A stretch of 64,000 nucleotides of DNA, from positions 1,729,501 through 1,793,500 of the forward strand of contig NZ_CP085876.1 of NCBI RefSeq assembly GCF_013284245.2, in the 5' to 3' direction. Numbering within the stretch: the first letter of the stretch is position 1; every line of letters starts with the position of its first letter. Positions 37,101 to 44,603 of this stretch are shown here, one piece after another. The notes under the pieces are model-generated. The model was not told the origin of the DNA and searched no databases. It saw nothing but the letters and a program-made list of their open reading frames with translations. The DNA is from Brevibacillus sp. DP1.3A (lineage in GTDB: Bacteria > Bacillota > Bacilli > Brevibacillales > Brevibacillaceae). The translations under genes and the position numbers were made by a program.

Positions 37101-39687
37101 TGGAACCAGTCATAGTCTAGAACGTGATTTCTCTAAAGATATACTTGAAATTCCAGCGGGTGGAAAGGTAGTTGTAACTGTTACTTCGGCTTCTCCAGTG
37201 ACGTTCAGCGGATTTGAAAGCACTATAGCAAGAAGTGAAAGTTTGCAACCCGCCTTGTTAAAACGAACTCTTTTAAAGAATGAAAGTGTAAGCATTCTAA
37301 ATCAGAGTAAAAAAAGTTCGAAAATCAAAACAACTGCTACACGTTATGATCCCTATCGTTATGAAGTGAAGAGTCCAGACGGTAAGATCACGGATGATGA
37401 TGATAAAAGCACGTCAAAGAGTGAAACAATTAGGGCTGGTCATACCTTTACCGCGACAGTCATCAATGATAATCCCATTACTTTTTATGGGGCCTATGAG
37501 CATTTTGTCGTAACTTCAGATCCAGTCCCGATCATTGAGAATGTAGCGGTGAACACTTTTGTAGATGTGACGAAGAATACAAAAGAGGTCATCTATCAGT
37601 TCACCACAGAAAAAGAGGGATTGCATCGCTTGTTTACATCTCCGTATCAAGAGAACGGTGGAGAGGTAGACACGGTTCTTACCTTGTACAGCGATTCTGC
37701 CATGCAGAATGTGATTGTGCAAAATGATGATCATGATGGCCCTTTCGGTTCGCTATTCTCCATGGTGGAAGCAAAGCTTGCGCCGAATACGACGTATTAT
37801 GTAAAGCTTACAGCAAAGGCACATGCAAATTTATTGACCAGAATGACAGTAGAGTCAGATTTCGACAATTCTCGTGAAACAGCTACGGCAGCGGAATGGG
37901 ATGGGATTTATTCCGACCGTTTGTCTTCACCATACGATGTTGATTATTTCAAGCTTACGCTAGATGAGATTGCCGATATGAATTTATATGTCGACAACAA
38001 CATTCTAACGTTAGAAGATAAAGACGGAAATGAGCTCCAGACGTTTTATGCGAATCAGGAAGACGTGTTATTTATTCCAGGCGACATAGGCGTATTTTAT
38101 GCGAAAGTATGGAAGCAAAATCCAAGGAAAGAGAAAAGAGCGGCTCTACGCTCGTTACAGACTGCTCCAACTCCCATCTACCATACAAAGTTTCATAAAG
38201 TAGTACGGGATACGGGGTATATGGCTATAGATCCAGCCTTAAACATTGTCGGAACGATTTCATGGCAATACTACGAAGATCATCAGGAAACGGTCATTAC
38301 GGTAGCACCTAAAGATAATCCAACTCATGTAGTTTACCTAGAAACGAGAAGGTTTTTGGCGAAGAATGTGAAGCATACCTTTACGTGGGATGGTTCCATC
38401 AATATGCCGACTACCCAGCCAATCTTAAAAAATGGAACTTACATTGTAAAAATTCGAGCAAAAGACGTTGCAGAAAGGTATACAATTGATTCATGGTTTA
38501 GACTGGTCAGTGCAAAAGATACAGAAACTCTTAATATTGATGAACTAGTTGAGAAATACAATGGGGAAGTATCTACCGAAGACATTAAAACGATGCAAAG
38601 AACGCTTAAAAACATGAAAATGTATCATGGCAAACAAACAGGCTCTTACGATAAAGATTTACTGATGTCCGTAATTATGTATGAGGTAGTTACCAACAGA
38701 TGGAGCGGATTAGTTGCCCAACAAGAAATGGATGCAAAAAATAAAGGAACATACTATGAACCTATTACTGAAAGAGGAAAAATAACGAAGAGATTGGTTA
38801 GCAATTCTATTAAAGACGAACACCGAGACTACTCGGGGGCAAGAATTGAGTTTATGCTGGAAGGCGATGCAATCATCTTTTCGCTTGCAGGAGGGGCGGC
38901 CGCACGTGTCATGCGTGTCGGGTCTACCATCACTGTCAAACTAAGTAAAACCGCAAAGGAACTAATTGATGAAGCCATCGAGATGAGTGAATGCAATTGT
39001 TTTACTGCTGGAACAAAGGTTCTAACAGATGATGGGGAGAAAAATATCGAAGACATTGAAGTCGGTGATATGGTTCTCGCCAAGTATGAGAATAACCCTG
39101 ATGGAGAGTTGGCTTTCAAAGAAGTAACAGCTTTATATCGCAACGAACGTGACGATATTATTAAGTTACATGTTGGGAAGCAAATCATCGAGACCACAGA
39201 CAACCATCCGTTTTGGGTAGTTGGTAAAGGGTGGGTCTTCGCAGATGAACTTCAGATAGGCGACAAACTCGAAAAGGCTGACGGAAGCAAACTGACGATT
39301 GACAAGGTTGAGTTCGTTAAGCTAGATGAACCAGTTACGGTTTACAACTTTACGGTTGCTGAATTCCATACGTATTATGTATCGGATTTGGGCATTTGGG
39401 TGCATAATACAAAATGTACTTTCAGAGATGTTTCTAAATTGAATAGTTGGACAAAAACAAAGAATGGTCCTAAGGGAACATTAAAAGAACAAGGGTTTAA
39501 GTTTGTTGGGAGAGAGGTGCGAGGTAATGGACTTATCATTGATAAGTACGAGGATGGCAAAGGTAATTATGCACAACTTCATACAAATCAACTGAATAAT
39601 ACAGGAGCCCCTGGGAAATATGATCCACAACATTTTCACTATACAGATTCACAAGGAAATAGTATCGATAATAACCATTACTACTAA
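34117..39687 (+). CDS. Secreted polymorphic toxin: Ig-like domain, ten repeats, PPC/FlgD-like domains, HINT, C-terminal toxin tip
   Basis: An exported protein of 1856 residues. GTG 34117 has GAGGAG at 6-7 bases; the 44-codon upstream extension lacks a ribosome site and would bury the signal peptide (KRYLSVLLVLSVLLNMVVPLSYA). The domains in order are an acidic linker, a Big2-like Ig domain (about 85-165), ten beta-rich repeats (about 199-1132), a PPC-like domain (VIYQFTTEKEGLHRLFTS, DTVLTLYSD), a FlgD-like Ig domain (HTFTWDGSINM, GTYIVKIRA), and a pretoxin HINT domain (about 1624-1764; CFTAGTKVLTDDG, TTDNHPFWVV, FHTYYVSDLGIWVHN). A 92-residue tip of unknown fold ends the protein. This is the standard plan of contact-type polymorphic toxins, in which HINT self-cleaves to release the tip. 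An immunity gene follows 14 bases later. Base composition is more AT-rich than in the metabolic operons. Confidence 0.88.
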   Translation: MNINMKRYLSVLLVLSVLLNMVVPLSYASTNLDNQMNTAETNENTSSEGVTSTTEIEGEGSIDSKLPLGEGKQENEEELEAGNEIVELSILPDGIQMGVDESVALLVKAMWTNKVVEDVTQSVTWEIENEELIRIEEGKVIAQALGKTTLTATYKDKVTKVNVEVVDASSEEPAVDELTDESQTDEIEEEIPKLMSRVAGETFELTISEGETYVFENSNPKSSSSLKADTSRSDGRTYDFAAYNAEGQGVAHDLDSIATSRSIPLNGRLVVTVTGFPVTFTGDVEKTTYYSASEPALFKKTLSKDETFIAVNTSSQSESIQYTGATKKKFSYHIFNSDGSVYKQAVDTSTVSYSVPAGGKFVATSTSDDPVTFGGYYDIFKEEDTSDGTVISHKLNQGESYRFVNNSEKTLRLDTDAAYSTDTRFDFAIYKSDGTVHSQAANSYARSNAVSAGGEIVVTVKSSTPITFQVYDPIFVGTPSVDPALWERTVAKNETVSVRNTSSFDLKALTDAGPNKVFTYQVTSRDGSIVSQQDNSSLRSIPVPAGATLTATVTKDNPVTFHGYFDHFKEEQVEDLLFKQEVKQGESYIFTNVSGKIQEIETDASSSNGKRFEYTVYNSDGTGNSYALDTTLRSKYIPVGGKMVVTVTSSIPVTFQGFEKGVKRSPSANPALFKRQVFNGETASFLNTSTKELKIETNASSRNKYSYQIASNTGSVVKQQNDATATSLEIPAGGKLTVTIPSDQSVTFYGYYDFFKEDGSSSIRFKLQLNQGESYVFTNTSTDKYQYIDTDAYSSQDKKYDYTLYYQGLPTRQSASDNGRQISMPPGSRVVVTVISLKPVTFEGFKDGLEARVSPTPALFKRTAVKNETIGIRNTSQDTVQVLTDATYNKNQFTYQVMKSDGSIAMEANDTSQLQVSVPPGGKLTATVTTDLPVTFAGYYDILKEESAVSLTFNQQVQQGQSYVFVNKSDVTREIKTNVTYESGNKFDYAMYEVDGTSHSLERDFSKDILEIPAGGKVVVTVTSASPVTFSGFESTIARSESLQPALLKRTLLKNESVSILNQSKKSSKIKTTATRYDPYRYEVKSPDGKITDDDDKSTSKSETIRAGHTFTATVINDNPITFYGAYEHFVVTSDPVPIIENVAVNTFVDVTKNTKEVIYQFTTEKEGLHRLFTSPYQENGGEVDTVLTLYSDSAMQNVIVQNDDHDGPFGSLFSMVEAKLAPNTTYYVKLTAKAHANLLTRMTVESDFDNSRETATAAEWDGIYSDRLSSPYDVDYFKLTLDEIADMNLYVDNNILTLEDKDGNELQTFYANQEDVLFIPGDIGVFYAKVWKQNPRKEKRAALRSLQTAPTPIYHTKFHKVVRDTGYMAIDPALNIVGTISWQYYEDHQETVITVAPKDNPTHVVYLETRRFLAKNVKHTFTWDGSINMPTTQPILKNGTYIVKIRAKDVAERYTIDSWFRLVSAKDTETLNIDELVEKYNGEVSTEDIKTMQRTLKNMKMYHGKQTGSYDKDLLMSVIMYEVVTNRWSGLVAQQEMDAKNKGTYYEPITERGKITKRLVSNSIKDEHRDYSGARIEFMLEGDAIIFSLAGGAAARVMRVGSTITVKLSKTAKELIDEAIEMSECNCFTAGTKVLTDDGEKNIEDIEVGDMVLAKYENNPDGELAFKEVTALYRNERDDIIKLHVGKQIIETTDNHPFWVVGKGWVFADELQIGDKLEKADGSKLTIDKVEFVKLDEPVTVYNFTVAEFHTYYVSDLGIWVHNTKCTFRDVSKLNSWTKTKNGPKGTLKEQGFKFVGREVRGNGLIIDKYEDGKGNYAQLHTNQLNNTGAPGKYDPQHFHYTDSQGNSIDNNHYY
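34711..37512 (+). repeat. Ten tandem repeats of about 93 residues in two alternating types
   Basis: Type A units begin QGESYxFxNxS and contain FDYxxYxSDGT, IPAGGKxVVTVTS and PVTFxGF. Type B units begin KNETxxxxNTS and contain YQVxSxDGSI, PAGGKLTATVT and PVTFxGYYDxFKEE. They alternate A-B five times. The pairs are diverged at DNA level, so this is an old array. It probably forms a long beta-rich stalk. Confidence 0.85.
39409..39684 (+). other. Variable C-terminal toxin tip of the polymorphic toxin
   Basis: The 92 residues after the HINT terminus VHN begin TKCTFRDVSKLNSWTKTKNG and end GKYDPQHFHYTDSQG then NNHYY. The His/Asp/Tyr-rich end could hold catalytic residues of a nuclease-like toxin. 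I do not recognise the family, and activity is inferred only from position. Confidence 0.6.
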
Positions 39688-39701
39688 TGGAGGGGTGACA
39701 A

Positions 39702-40187
39702 ATGATATACTTTAAGGAATCTAGACCGTATTTTCTAATTGAAGATTCTATTTTACCTTTCCGAGCAGAATTATATTTCGAAATATTTAATTGCTTTCTA
39801 GATAAAGACGAATTTTTGTTATTTGCTGGGCCAGTAAAAACAACAGATAGAGAGTATATGAAATTTATAGAAGAGCGCAAGGTATTAATTGGTTCAATTG
39901 ATACATGGTTTTGGTGGCCAAAGTTAACTAGGGAAATTCTTTGGTTTAAGCCAAAAAATAATTTGGAAATCTTGAACGAGATAAAGGTTTTTTGTGCATG
40001 TATTGTCACTGAATCTGGAAATGAAAATATTAACAATTATAGTTTTGCTATGACGCTAGAAGAGACCGATGAAGGTATATGCTTATACATCTCTGAAAAG
40101 GCGAGAGGTAGCTTTTTATCTGAAGTATTCCCAAAAATGGAAAAGGTTATGAAAGATAATAAAGTTTCATATGAATCATTAATTTAA
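39702..40187 (+). CDS. Probable immunity protein for the polymorphic toxin
   Basis: A 161-residue cytosolic protein whose ATG lies 14 bases after the toxin stop, with GGAGGGG upstream; this position is diagnostic for the cognate immunity gene. No signal peptide is visible. Aromatic-rich stretches (WFWWPKL, ILWFKPKNN) and FCACIVTE followed by NNYSFAM are conserved in the gene at 41680-42207, so the two are paralogues. The family is not one I can name. Confidence 0.75.
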   Translation: MIYFKESRPYFLIEDSILPFRAELYFEIFNCFLDKDEFLLFAGPVKTTDREYMKFIEERKVLIGSIDTWFWWPKLTREILWFKPKNNLEILNEIKVFCACIVTESGNENINNYSFAMTLEETDEGICLYISEKARGSFLSEVFPKMEKVMKDNKVSYESLI

Positions 40188-40276
40188 CATTGCAGGTAAC
40201 TAATCTTTTCTTTGGTTTGTTTCGGAAATAACAAATTCAAAACTCCTTCTACTGTCATTAGGATCTATTAACTTAG

Positions 40277-40315
40277 CGCCACTCTGCGCCTTAACCGGCG
40301 TAGGGTGGTTCTTTT
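40277..40315 (+). terminator. Terminator of the toxin-immunity operon
   Basis: GCCACTCTGCGCC pairs with GGCGTAGGGTGGT (G-U pairs tolerated), followed by TCTTTTTG. Between here and 40462 I found no coding sequence. Confidence 0.8.
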
Positions 40316-40462
40316 TGAGCAAAATGAACTACCCAGTGCCGAATAAATTAGGCGGCACGTACTGAATGAACTTAACCCTAATCACCCCCGTATGATGTTC
40401 CTTTAATATGCCTGTACGCACATAAATGCTTGAATTTTAACGCATTAGTGTTACATATTACA

Positions 40463-40716
40463 GGTTCGAACAAAGGGAGCTTTGACAACGGCGAAGATTC
40501 GGCTGAATATCATTTCAAAAAAACGGCGCATCTGTAGGGGCGGAAACGTTGGAACAGTATGTAAGAAAAGCTTGGGAATTCGCTAGAACTGCGAGAAAAG
40601 GTTCTACTAAAAGCCCAGTTTCAGGAGCAGTAGAAGGAACTATTCGCTACAAAAAGAATGGGAAATATGTTGATATTGCCCCTGACGGTACAATTGTTTC
40701 GTTCGGCAGAACCTAA
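40463..40716 (+). pseudogene. Orphan toxin tip, frameshifted (displaced C-terminal toxin cassette)
   Basis: The frame gives GSNKGSFDNGEDSAEYHFKK and is interrupted in an A7 run at 40517-40523. Restoring one A continues it as NGASVGAETLEQYVRKAWEF, then VEGTIRYKKNGKYVDIAPDG and IVSFGRT, stop at 40714. The pattern of YHFxKHG-like opening, VGAxxxxxYxxKA and a closing basic strand with IAPDG resembles BECR-fold RNase toxin tips of Bacillota; this family call is tentative. It lacks its own start, secretion domain and HINT, so it is a silent cassette left behind by tip replacement. Confidence 0.7.
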
Positions 40717-40746
40717 TAGTTTAAGCCTTGAAAGGAGGAGCTTCTA

Positions 40747-41112
40747 CTGAATAATAAAGGGATCTTCTCAGAACTATTTAAGACACAAATGAGTAATCTA
40801 TTTCCTTATGAAGACATTGCTAAGATGATGGAGGATTTCAAAGAGGACTTCTCTCGAATCGATGATAGTTTTAGTGCCGATTTTAATGATTATTGTTCGG
40901 TCATTGCAGGATCGATTACCTATGTCATAAACAATAATGCAGGGGGCATACCTGAAAGGCAGGTAGATTTATTACACAAGGGATTCTTTGAACGATTTGA
41001 ACACTATAGCTTCCTTGAGGAAAGATTAATTCATTACCCACTTCTTTTTAATGAATACCTTTCTCATGAGAAGGCGAGAAAATTGATATTGGATTTTTTA
41101 AAAAATGAATAA
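40747..41112 (+). CDS. Probable immunity protein of the orphan toxin tip
   Basis: A 121-residue acidic helical protein (FPYEDIAKMMEDFKEDFSRI, ERFEHYSFLEERLIHYPLLF). The ideal ribosome site GGAGGAG (40734-40740) is placed for CTG 40747, giving 14 residues more than ATG 40789, which has no such site. A CTG start, or a mutated ATG, is therefore likely. It follows the frameshifted tip by 30 bases in the position of its cognate immunity gene. Family unknown. Confidence 0.65.
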   Translation: MNNKGIFSELFKTQMSNLFPYEDIAKMMEDFKEDFSRIDDSFSADFNDYCSVIAGSITYVINNNAGGIPERQVDLLHKGFFERFEHYSFLEERLIHYPLLFNEYLSHEKARKLILDFLKNE

Positions 41113-41118
41113 ACTTCA

Positions 41119-41147
41119 TTCGACCACAAGCGAGTATCCTTCGCTTG
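41119..41147. terminator. Strong hairpin between immunity genes
   Basis: ACCACAAGCGA (41119-41129) pairs perfectly with TCGCTTGTGGT (41137-41147). The tail is AGTGATTTGG, so it is a terminator without a proper U-tract or a transcript-stabilising element. Confidence 0.6.
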
Positions 41148-41229
41148 TGGTAGTGATTTGGCAGCCATTTGACGCTGATGGCATAAAAGCCAACTGCCAT
41201 TAAATAAGTTTTGGAGGTAGAATGCCAAA

Positions 41230-41517
41230 ATGAAGATCACAAAAATTAACGGTGAGGAATTTACTTCTAGGGATAATTTACACAGCATCCTGAGAAGCAA
41301 ACTAGTAGAACCTGAACATTATGACCATACGTATTGGGGAAATAATCTCGATTCGTTATGGGAATGTTTAACTGCATGGATTGAATTACCTCTAACGATT
41401 GAATGGTTGAATTATGAGAAAAGTGTTGAATATCTAGGTGATTATGCAGAAAAATTACTCCAAGTCTTTACTAATGCAGAGAAAAATGGCAGAGGATTTA
41501 AAGTGGTAGTAAAATGA
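41230..41517 (+). CDS. Barstar-family ribonuclease inhibitor (orphan)
   Basis: A 95-residue protein matching barstar across its length: INGEEFTSRDNLHSILRSKL, the central YWGNNLDSLWECLTAWIELP that carries the barnase-binding Trp/Asp surface, and QVFTNAEKNGRGFKVVV. TTTTGGAGG precedes ATG 41230. Barstar neutralises barnase-type RNases, but no barnase gene or tip is visible within the window. As part of this immunity array it probably protects against toxins of neighbouring strains. Confidence 0.9.
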   Translation: MKITKINGEEFTSRDNLHSILRSKLVEPEHYDHTYWGNNLDSLWECLTAWIELPLTIEWLNYEKSVEYLGDYAEKLLQVFTNAEKNGRGFKVVVK

Positions 41518-41548
41518 CAACTGGTTTGAGTTCGAATTAATATGAATG

Positions 41549-41581
41549 ACCTTGAGGTGCTTGTTATCTCAGGGTTTTTTC
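41549..41581 (+). terminator. Terminator after the barstar gene
   Basis: CCTTGAG pairs with CTCAGGG (G-U included), followed by TTTTTTC. Confidence 0.8.
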
Positions 41582-41679
41582 AATTGCAGGTGGGGCCGTC
41601 GTTCGATTGATTCGAATTATAGTAAAATAGGCTAAAGCTGGTCAAACAGGAGAGATGGCTTAGATTAGGAGATTACTAT

Positions 41680-42207
41680 ATGCAAATTAATCTGAAAGAA
41701 CCATATGGAATATTAAAGCATAGTGCGTCACCTGAGGATGTTGCTCACTTGCTTAGTCTATTCATTAAAAAAGACTCTTTATTGCTTTTTTCTTTCTATG
41801 AAAGAAATTTGCCATTAGTTGATACTGACATTCAAGAATTCATCAATGAAAGACGTCTATTTACTAATTCCAAATGGGTATTGCCGTGGGAAGAAACAAT
41901 TCCTCACTGGGACCAACCAAATAATACACCACCAAATATTATTTGGTTCTCAGTAAAGACAAAGGACGAGATTATAAAAGCGATAGATATCGACAGTTTA
42001 TTTCGATGTGTTGTAGTGAAGGAGGGCGACGACTTTAATAATTACTCGAATGTGATATTCCAACAAGAATATTATGCAACTTTTGACGAAGAAAATTTTG
42101 AGCATTATATTGGGTTTGCGAACAAGGTTGAATTTCTTAACGCCACATGGTCAGAATTAAAGAACCGATTTCATGTAAACTTAGTTGAACAGAGAAGAGG
42201 ACCTTGA
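41680..42207 (+). CDS. Second immunity protein, paralogue of the 39702-40187 gene
   Basis: A 175-residue cytosolic protein. It shares the order of conserved blocks with the first immunity gene: a central FI-x-ERR segment, W-rich stretch, NIIWFSVKTK, FRCVVVKEG and NNYSNVIF. No toxin tip lies next to it, so it is an orphan immunity gene, either left from a previous tip or protecting against sister strains. ATG 41680 has GGAG at 41666-41669 only loosely spaced. 42208-42358 shows nothing further. Confidence 0.65.
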   Translation: MQINLKEPYGILKHSASPEDVAHLLSLFIKKDSLLLFSFYERNLPLVDTDIQEFINERRLFTNSKWVLPWEETIPHWDQPNNTPPNIIWFSVKTKDEIIKAIDIDSLFRCVVVKEGDDFNNYSNVIFQQEYYATFDEENFEHYIGFANKVEFLNATWSELKNRFHVNLVEQRRGP

Positions 42208-42358
42208 TTGTGGACTCGCCTAGTACATTTTCGTAGGACATCCATCGTTACGAGATATAACATTTTAAGTTCTGCCAGTGCAGCCTGTGTCGCTCCAGAT
42301 GGGAGATAGTGGTATATTAGATCATAATGAAAATGGTAAGCGCTGGAGGGGACATGCC

Positions 42359-43246
42359 ATGGAGAAACGCCGCGTATTGTTGCTCGGGGCTAGCGGCTAC
42401 TTGGGAAGTCAAGTCTATCAGGAGCTTTTGCGGGATAATGCCATTGATCTGATGGGTACATGCTTTTCTGCACAAGCTGTCCATCAATTACTTCGGGTCG
42501 ATGTGACTGATACCCCTTCTTTTTCAGCGAAACTGCAAGAGTTTTCGCCGCATGTTGTCATTTGGGCGTTGATGAGTGCAACAGATGAACGAGAGCTAAT
42601 GGAAAAAGGCTTGGATGTTCTGCTTTCTCAGTTGCCGGAAAAGAGCAAATTCATCTTCATCTCCACAGACGGTATTTTCGGAGGAGGAACAGGCTCTTAT
42701 CGGGAAGAAGATCCGCCTGAGCCATTAGAGGAGAGAAACCCGATAGCAACTTATTCGAATGCCAAAATACGAGGGGAAGCACGCATTCGCGAGCGGCATC
42801 CCAACCATGTCATCGTGCGAGTGGGCCCAATCTATGGTCGCAATGTGGTTGGACAATGGGATAAACGCGTCGCTTCGATGTGTGCAGACTTGGAAGCTGG
42901 CAGAGAAGTAAGCCGGTCAGGTAATTTGTACAAGACGTTTGTCCATGTGGAAGACGTGGGAAAGGCCATTCACGAATTGCTGCACGGCTCTTACCTCGGA
43001 ACCCTTCATCTCGGTCCAGCAAAGAAAGAGAGTTATTATTCTTTTTTCAAAAAGATGGCTCTGGCATTAGGGCTGAATGCTGATGGTGTAAAAGAAACCT
43101 TGTTAAAAGAAGCGGAGGCGCTAGAACGAGGGATTCCGTTGGATACTTCGTTACGTACGAAAAAGGCGCATGAATTGCTACAGACCCGTTTTCGTCAGGC
43201 GGGATGGAAAAACGCGTATGGGAACGATAACGACAAAGGAGAGTAG
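42359..43246 (+). CDS. RmlD-like NAD(P)-dependent sugar-nucleotide reductase/epimerase
   Basis: A 295-residue extended short-chain dehydrogenase related to dTDP-4-dehydrorhamnose reductase. The dinucleotide motif is LLGASGYLGSQVY (about 9), the catalytic Ser/Thr region STDGIFGG (about 100), and the YxxxK motif TYSNAKIRGE (about 130). ATG 42359 has CTGGAGGGG upstream. The racemase gene follows after 6 bases, so they form a small operon. The substrate is unknown. Confidence 0.82.
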   Translation: MEKRRVLLLGASGYLGSQVYQELLRDNAIDLMGTCFSAQAVHQLLRVDVTDTPSFSAKLQEFSPHVVIWALMSATDERELMEKGLDVLLSQLPEKSKFIFISTDGIFGGGTGSYREEDPPEPLEERNPIATYSNAKIRGEARIRERHPNHVIVRVGPIYGRNVVGQWDKRVASMCADLEAGREVSRSGNLYKTFVHVEDVGKAIHELLHGSYLGTLHLGPAKKESYYSFFKKMALALGLNADGVKETLLKEAEALERGIPLDTSLRTKKAHELLQTRFRQAGWKNAYGNDNDKGE

Positions 43247-43252
43247 AGAACA

Positions 43253-43945
43253 ATGAAAACAATCGGATTAATTGGCGGCATGAGCTGGGAGTCCTCCTTG
43301 GTCTACTATCGTTTGATCAATGAAACCGTCAAGGAGCGGCTGGGCGGTTTGCATTCGGCAAAAAGCATCCTGTATTCTGTTGATTTTGCCGAGATCGAAG
43401 AAATGCAACGAGAAGGACGATGGGAAGAAGCCGGCGAGCGGATGGCGCTTGCGGCGAAAAGTCTGGAAGCGGCAGGAGCCGACCTGATCGTTCTCTGTAC
43501 AAATACGATGCACAAGCTAGCGTATGCTATCGAGGAAGCGACCAGCCTGCCATTTCTGCATATCGCGGATGCGACTGCCCAAGCGATCGCAAACCACGGG
43601 CATAAACGAGTGGCACTGCTTGCGACGAGATTTACGATGGAGCAGGATTTTTATATAGGGCGTCTGCGTGATGTACATGGATTGGAGGTACTGCTGCCGG
43701 ATGAACAAGAGCGAAAACTCGTCCATGACATCATTTATCATGAGCTCTGCGTCGGAACTATTCGCGAGGAATCCAAACGTACCTACCAGGCGATTATTGA
43801 GAGACTGGTCAAGGAAGGTGCAGAGGCAGTTATCCTTGGCTGTACGGAAATCGGTCTGCTGATCTCGGCCGAAGATTGTACGGTTCCGGTATTTGATACG
43901 ACTGCGATTCATGCAGAGGCGGCTGTAGAGGCTGCTTTGCGGTAG
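43253..43945 (+). CDS. Aspartate/glutamate racemase family protein
   Basis: A 230-residue PLP-independent racemase. Both catalytic cysteines are visible: VLCTNTMHKL (about 83) and ILGCTEIGLL (about 195). The N-terminal GLIGGMSWESSLVYYRLIN is typical of the RacD/YgeA subgroup. GGAG lies before ATG 43253. It may supply D-amino acids for wall or polymer synthesis. Confidence 0.9.
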   Translation: MKTIGLIGGMSWESSLVYYRLINETVKERLGGLHSAKSILYSVDFAEIEEMQREGRWEEAGERMALAAKSLEAAGADLIVLCTNTMHKLAYAIEEATSLPFLHIADATAQAIANHGHKRVALLATRFTMEQDFYIGRLRDVHGLEVLLPDEQERKLVHDIIYHELCVGTIREESKRTYQAIIERLVKEGAEAVILGCTEIGLLISAEDCTVPVFDTTAIHAEAAVEAALR

Positions 43946-43959
43946 ATGATAGGAAAAAT

Positions 43960-44015
43960 AAAAGACTGAGTTCATCCCATTTTCTACTTGAATGGATGAC
44001 TGAGTCTTTTTTTTG
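43960..44015. terminator. Bidirectional terminator
   Basis: AAAAGACTGAG-TTCATCC pairs with GGATGA-CTGAGTCTTTT, followed by a T-run. It separates the racemase gene (+) and the pentapeptide gene (-). Confidence 0.85.
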
Positions 44016-44033
44016 TACAAACGTGCATGTCCT

Positions 44034-44372
44034 TTATTTGTCCTTGAGTAAATCCGAGATCAAGATACCGTTTATTTTCAACCCAGTAATGTCGCAATCC
44101 GTTATCTCCACATTGGATAAATCACAATTTCTGAATTGCCCATGAGTAAGGTTACAGCGCTGAATGCCTAAGCCTGACAAATTTGCGTTGGAGATTTTGA
44201 TTCCACTCATATTCACATCATTCAAAGTCATTTGACTCATATTTACGTTGTTGATTTTGGTCTTTGCCAAGCTGACATTATCAATATCAAGTTCCTCAGC
44301 TCTAACCTCCTGCCATTTAGAACCTGATATATCCGCCATTTGCAAATCCAACGGCTCCACCTTTAGGTTCAT
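44034..44372 (-). CDS. Pentapeptide-repeat protein
   Basis: A 112-residue protein made of A(D/N)LxX-type five-residue repeats: VSLAKTKINNVNMSQMTLND, VNMSGIKISNANLSGLGIQR, CNLTHGQFRNCDLSNVEITD. It should fold as a right-handed quadrilateral beta-helix. I prefer ATG 44372, where GGGGG sits 8 bases upstream on the minus strand, over ATG 44378. Some such proteins mimic DNA to protect gyrase, but most have no known role. Confidence 0.85.
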   Translation of the reverse strand: MNLKVEPLDLQMADISGSKWQEVRAEELDIDNVSLAKTKINNVNMSQMTLNDVNMSGIKISNANLSGLGIQRCNLTHGQFRNCDLSNVEITDCDITGLKINGILISDLLKDK

Positions 44373-44447
44373 CCTCATATCCCCCTTTGAATTATGAATG
44401 AAGGTATTTTAACTTCGACATACGCCTTGTTTTTCCTTTATTACCCA

Positions 44448-44476
44448 GTTGTTTTGTATTCGTGTTAAAAAACAAC
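44448..44476. promoter_or_regulatory. Inverted repeat upstream of the phosphonate operon, candidate DeoR operator
   Basis: GTTGTTTT (44448-44455) and AAAACAAC (44469-44476) flank 13 bases, about 130 bases before phnS. It lies in the only regulatory region of the operon that ends with a DeoR-type gene. Confidence 0.3.
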
Positions 44477-44603
44477 AAAATGCAACCAAACACACATAAA
44501 AACAATCAATTTACGTTGCGTTCATATCCGCTTAATATTTTCCCCGTAAGATTGGTGTCGTAGGAACCAAGAAATGAACATTCCGCAAAGAGGAGAGGTT
44601 CTC

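Noticed and set aside
40517-40523. A7 run as a programmed frameshift site
   Set aside because: There is no start codon, stimulatory structure or secretion domain upstream, so there is nothing to translate into the run; simple base loss in a dead cassette explains it.
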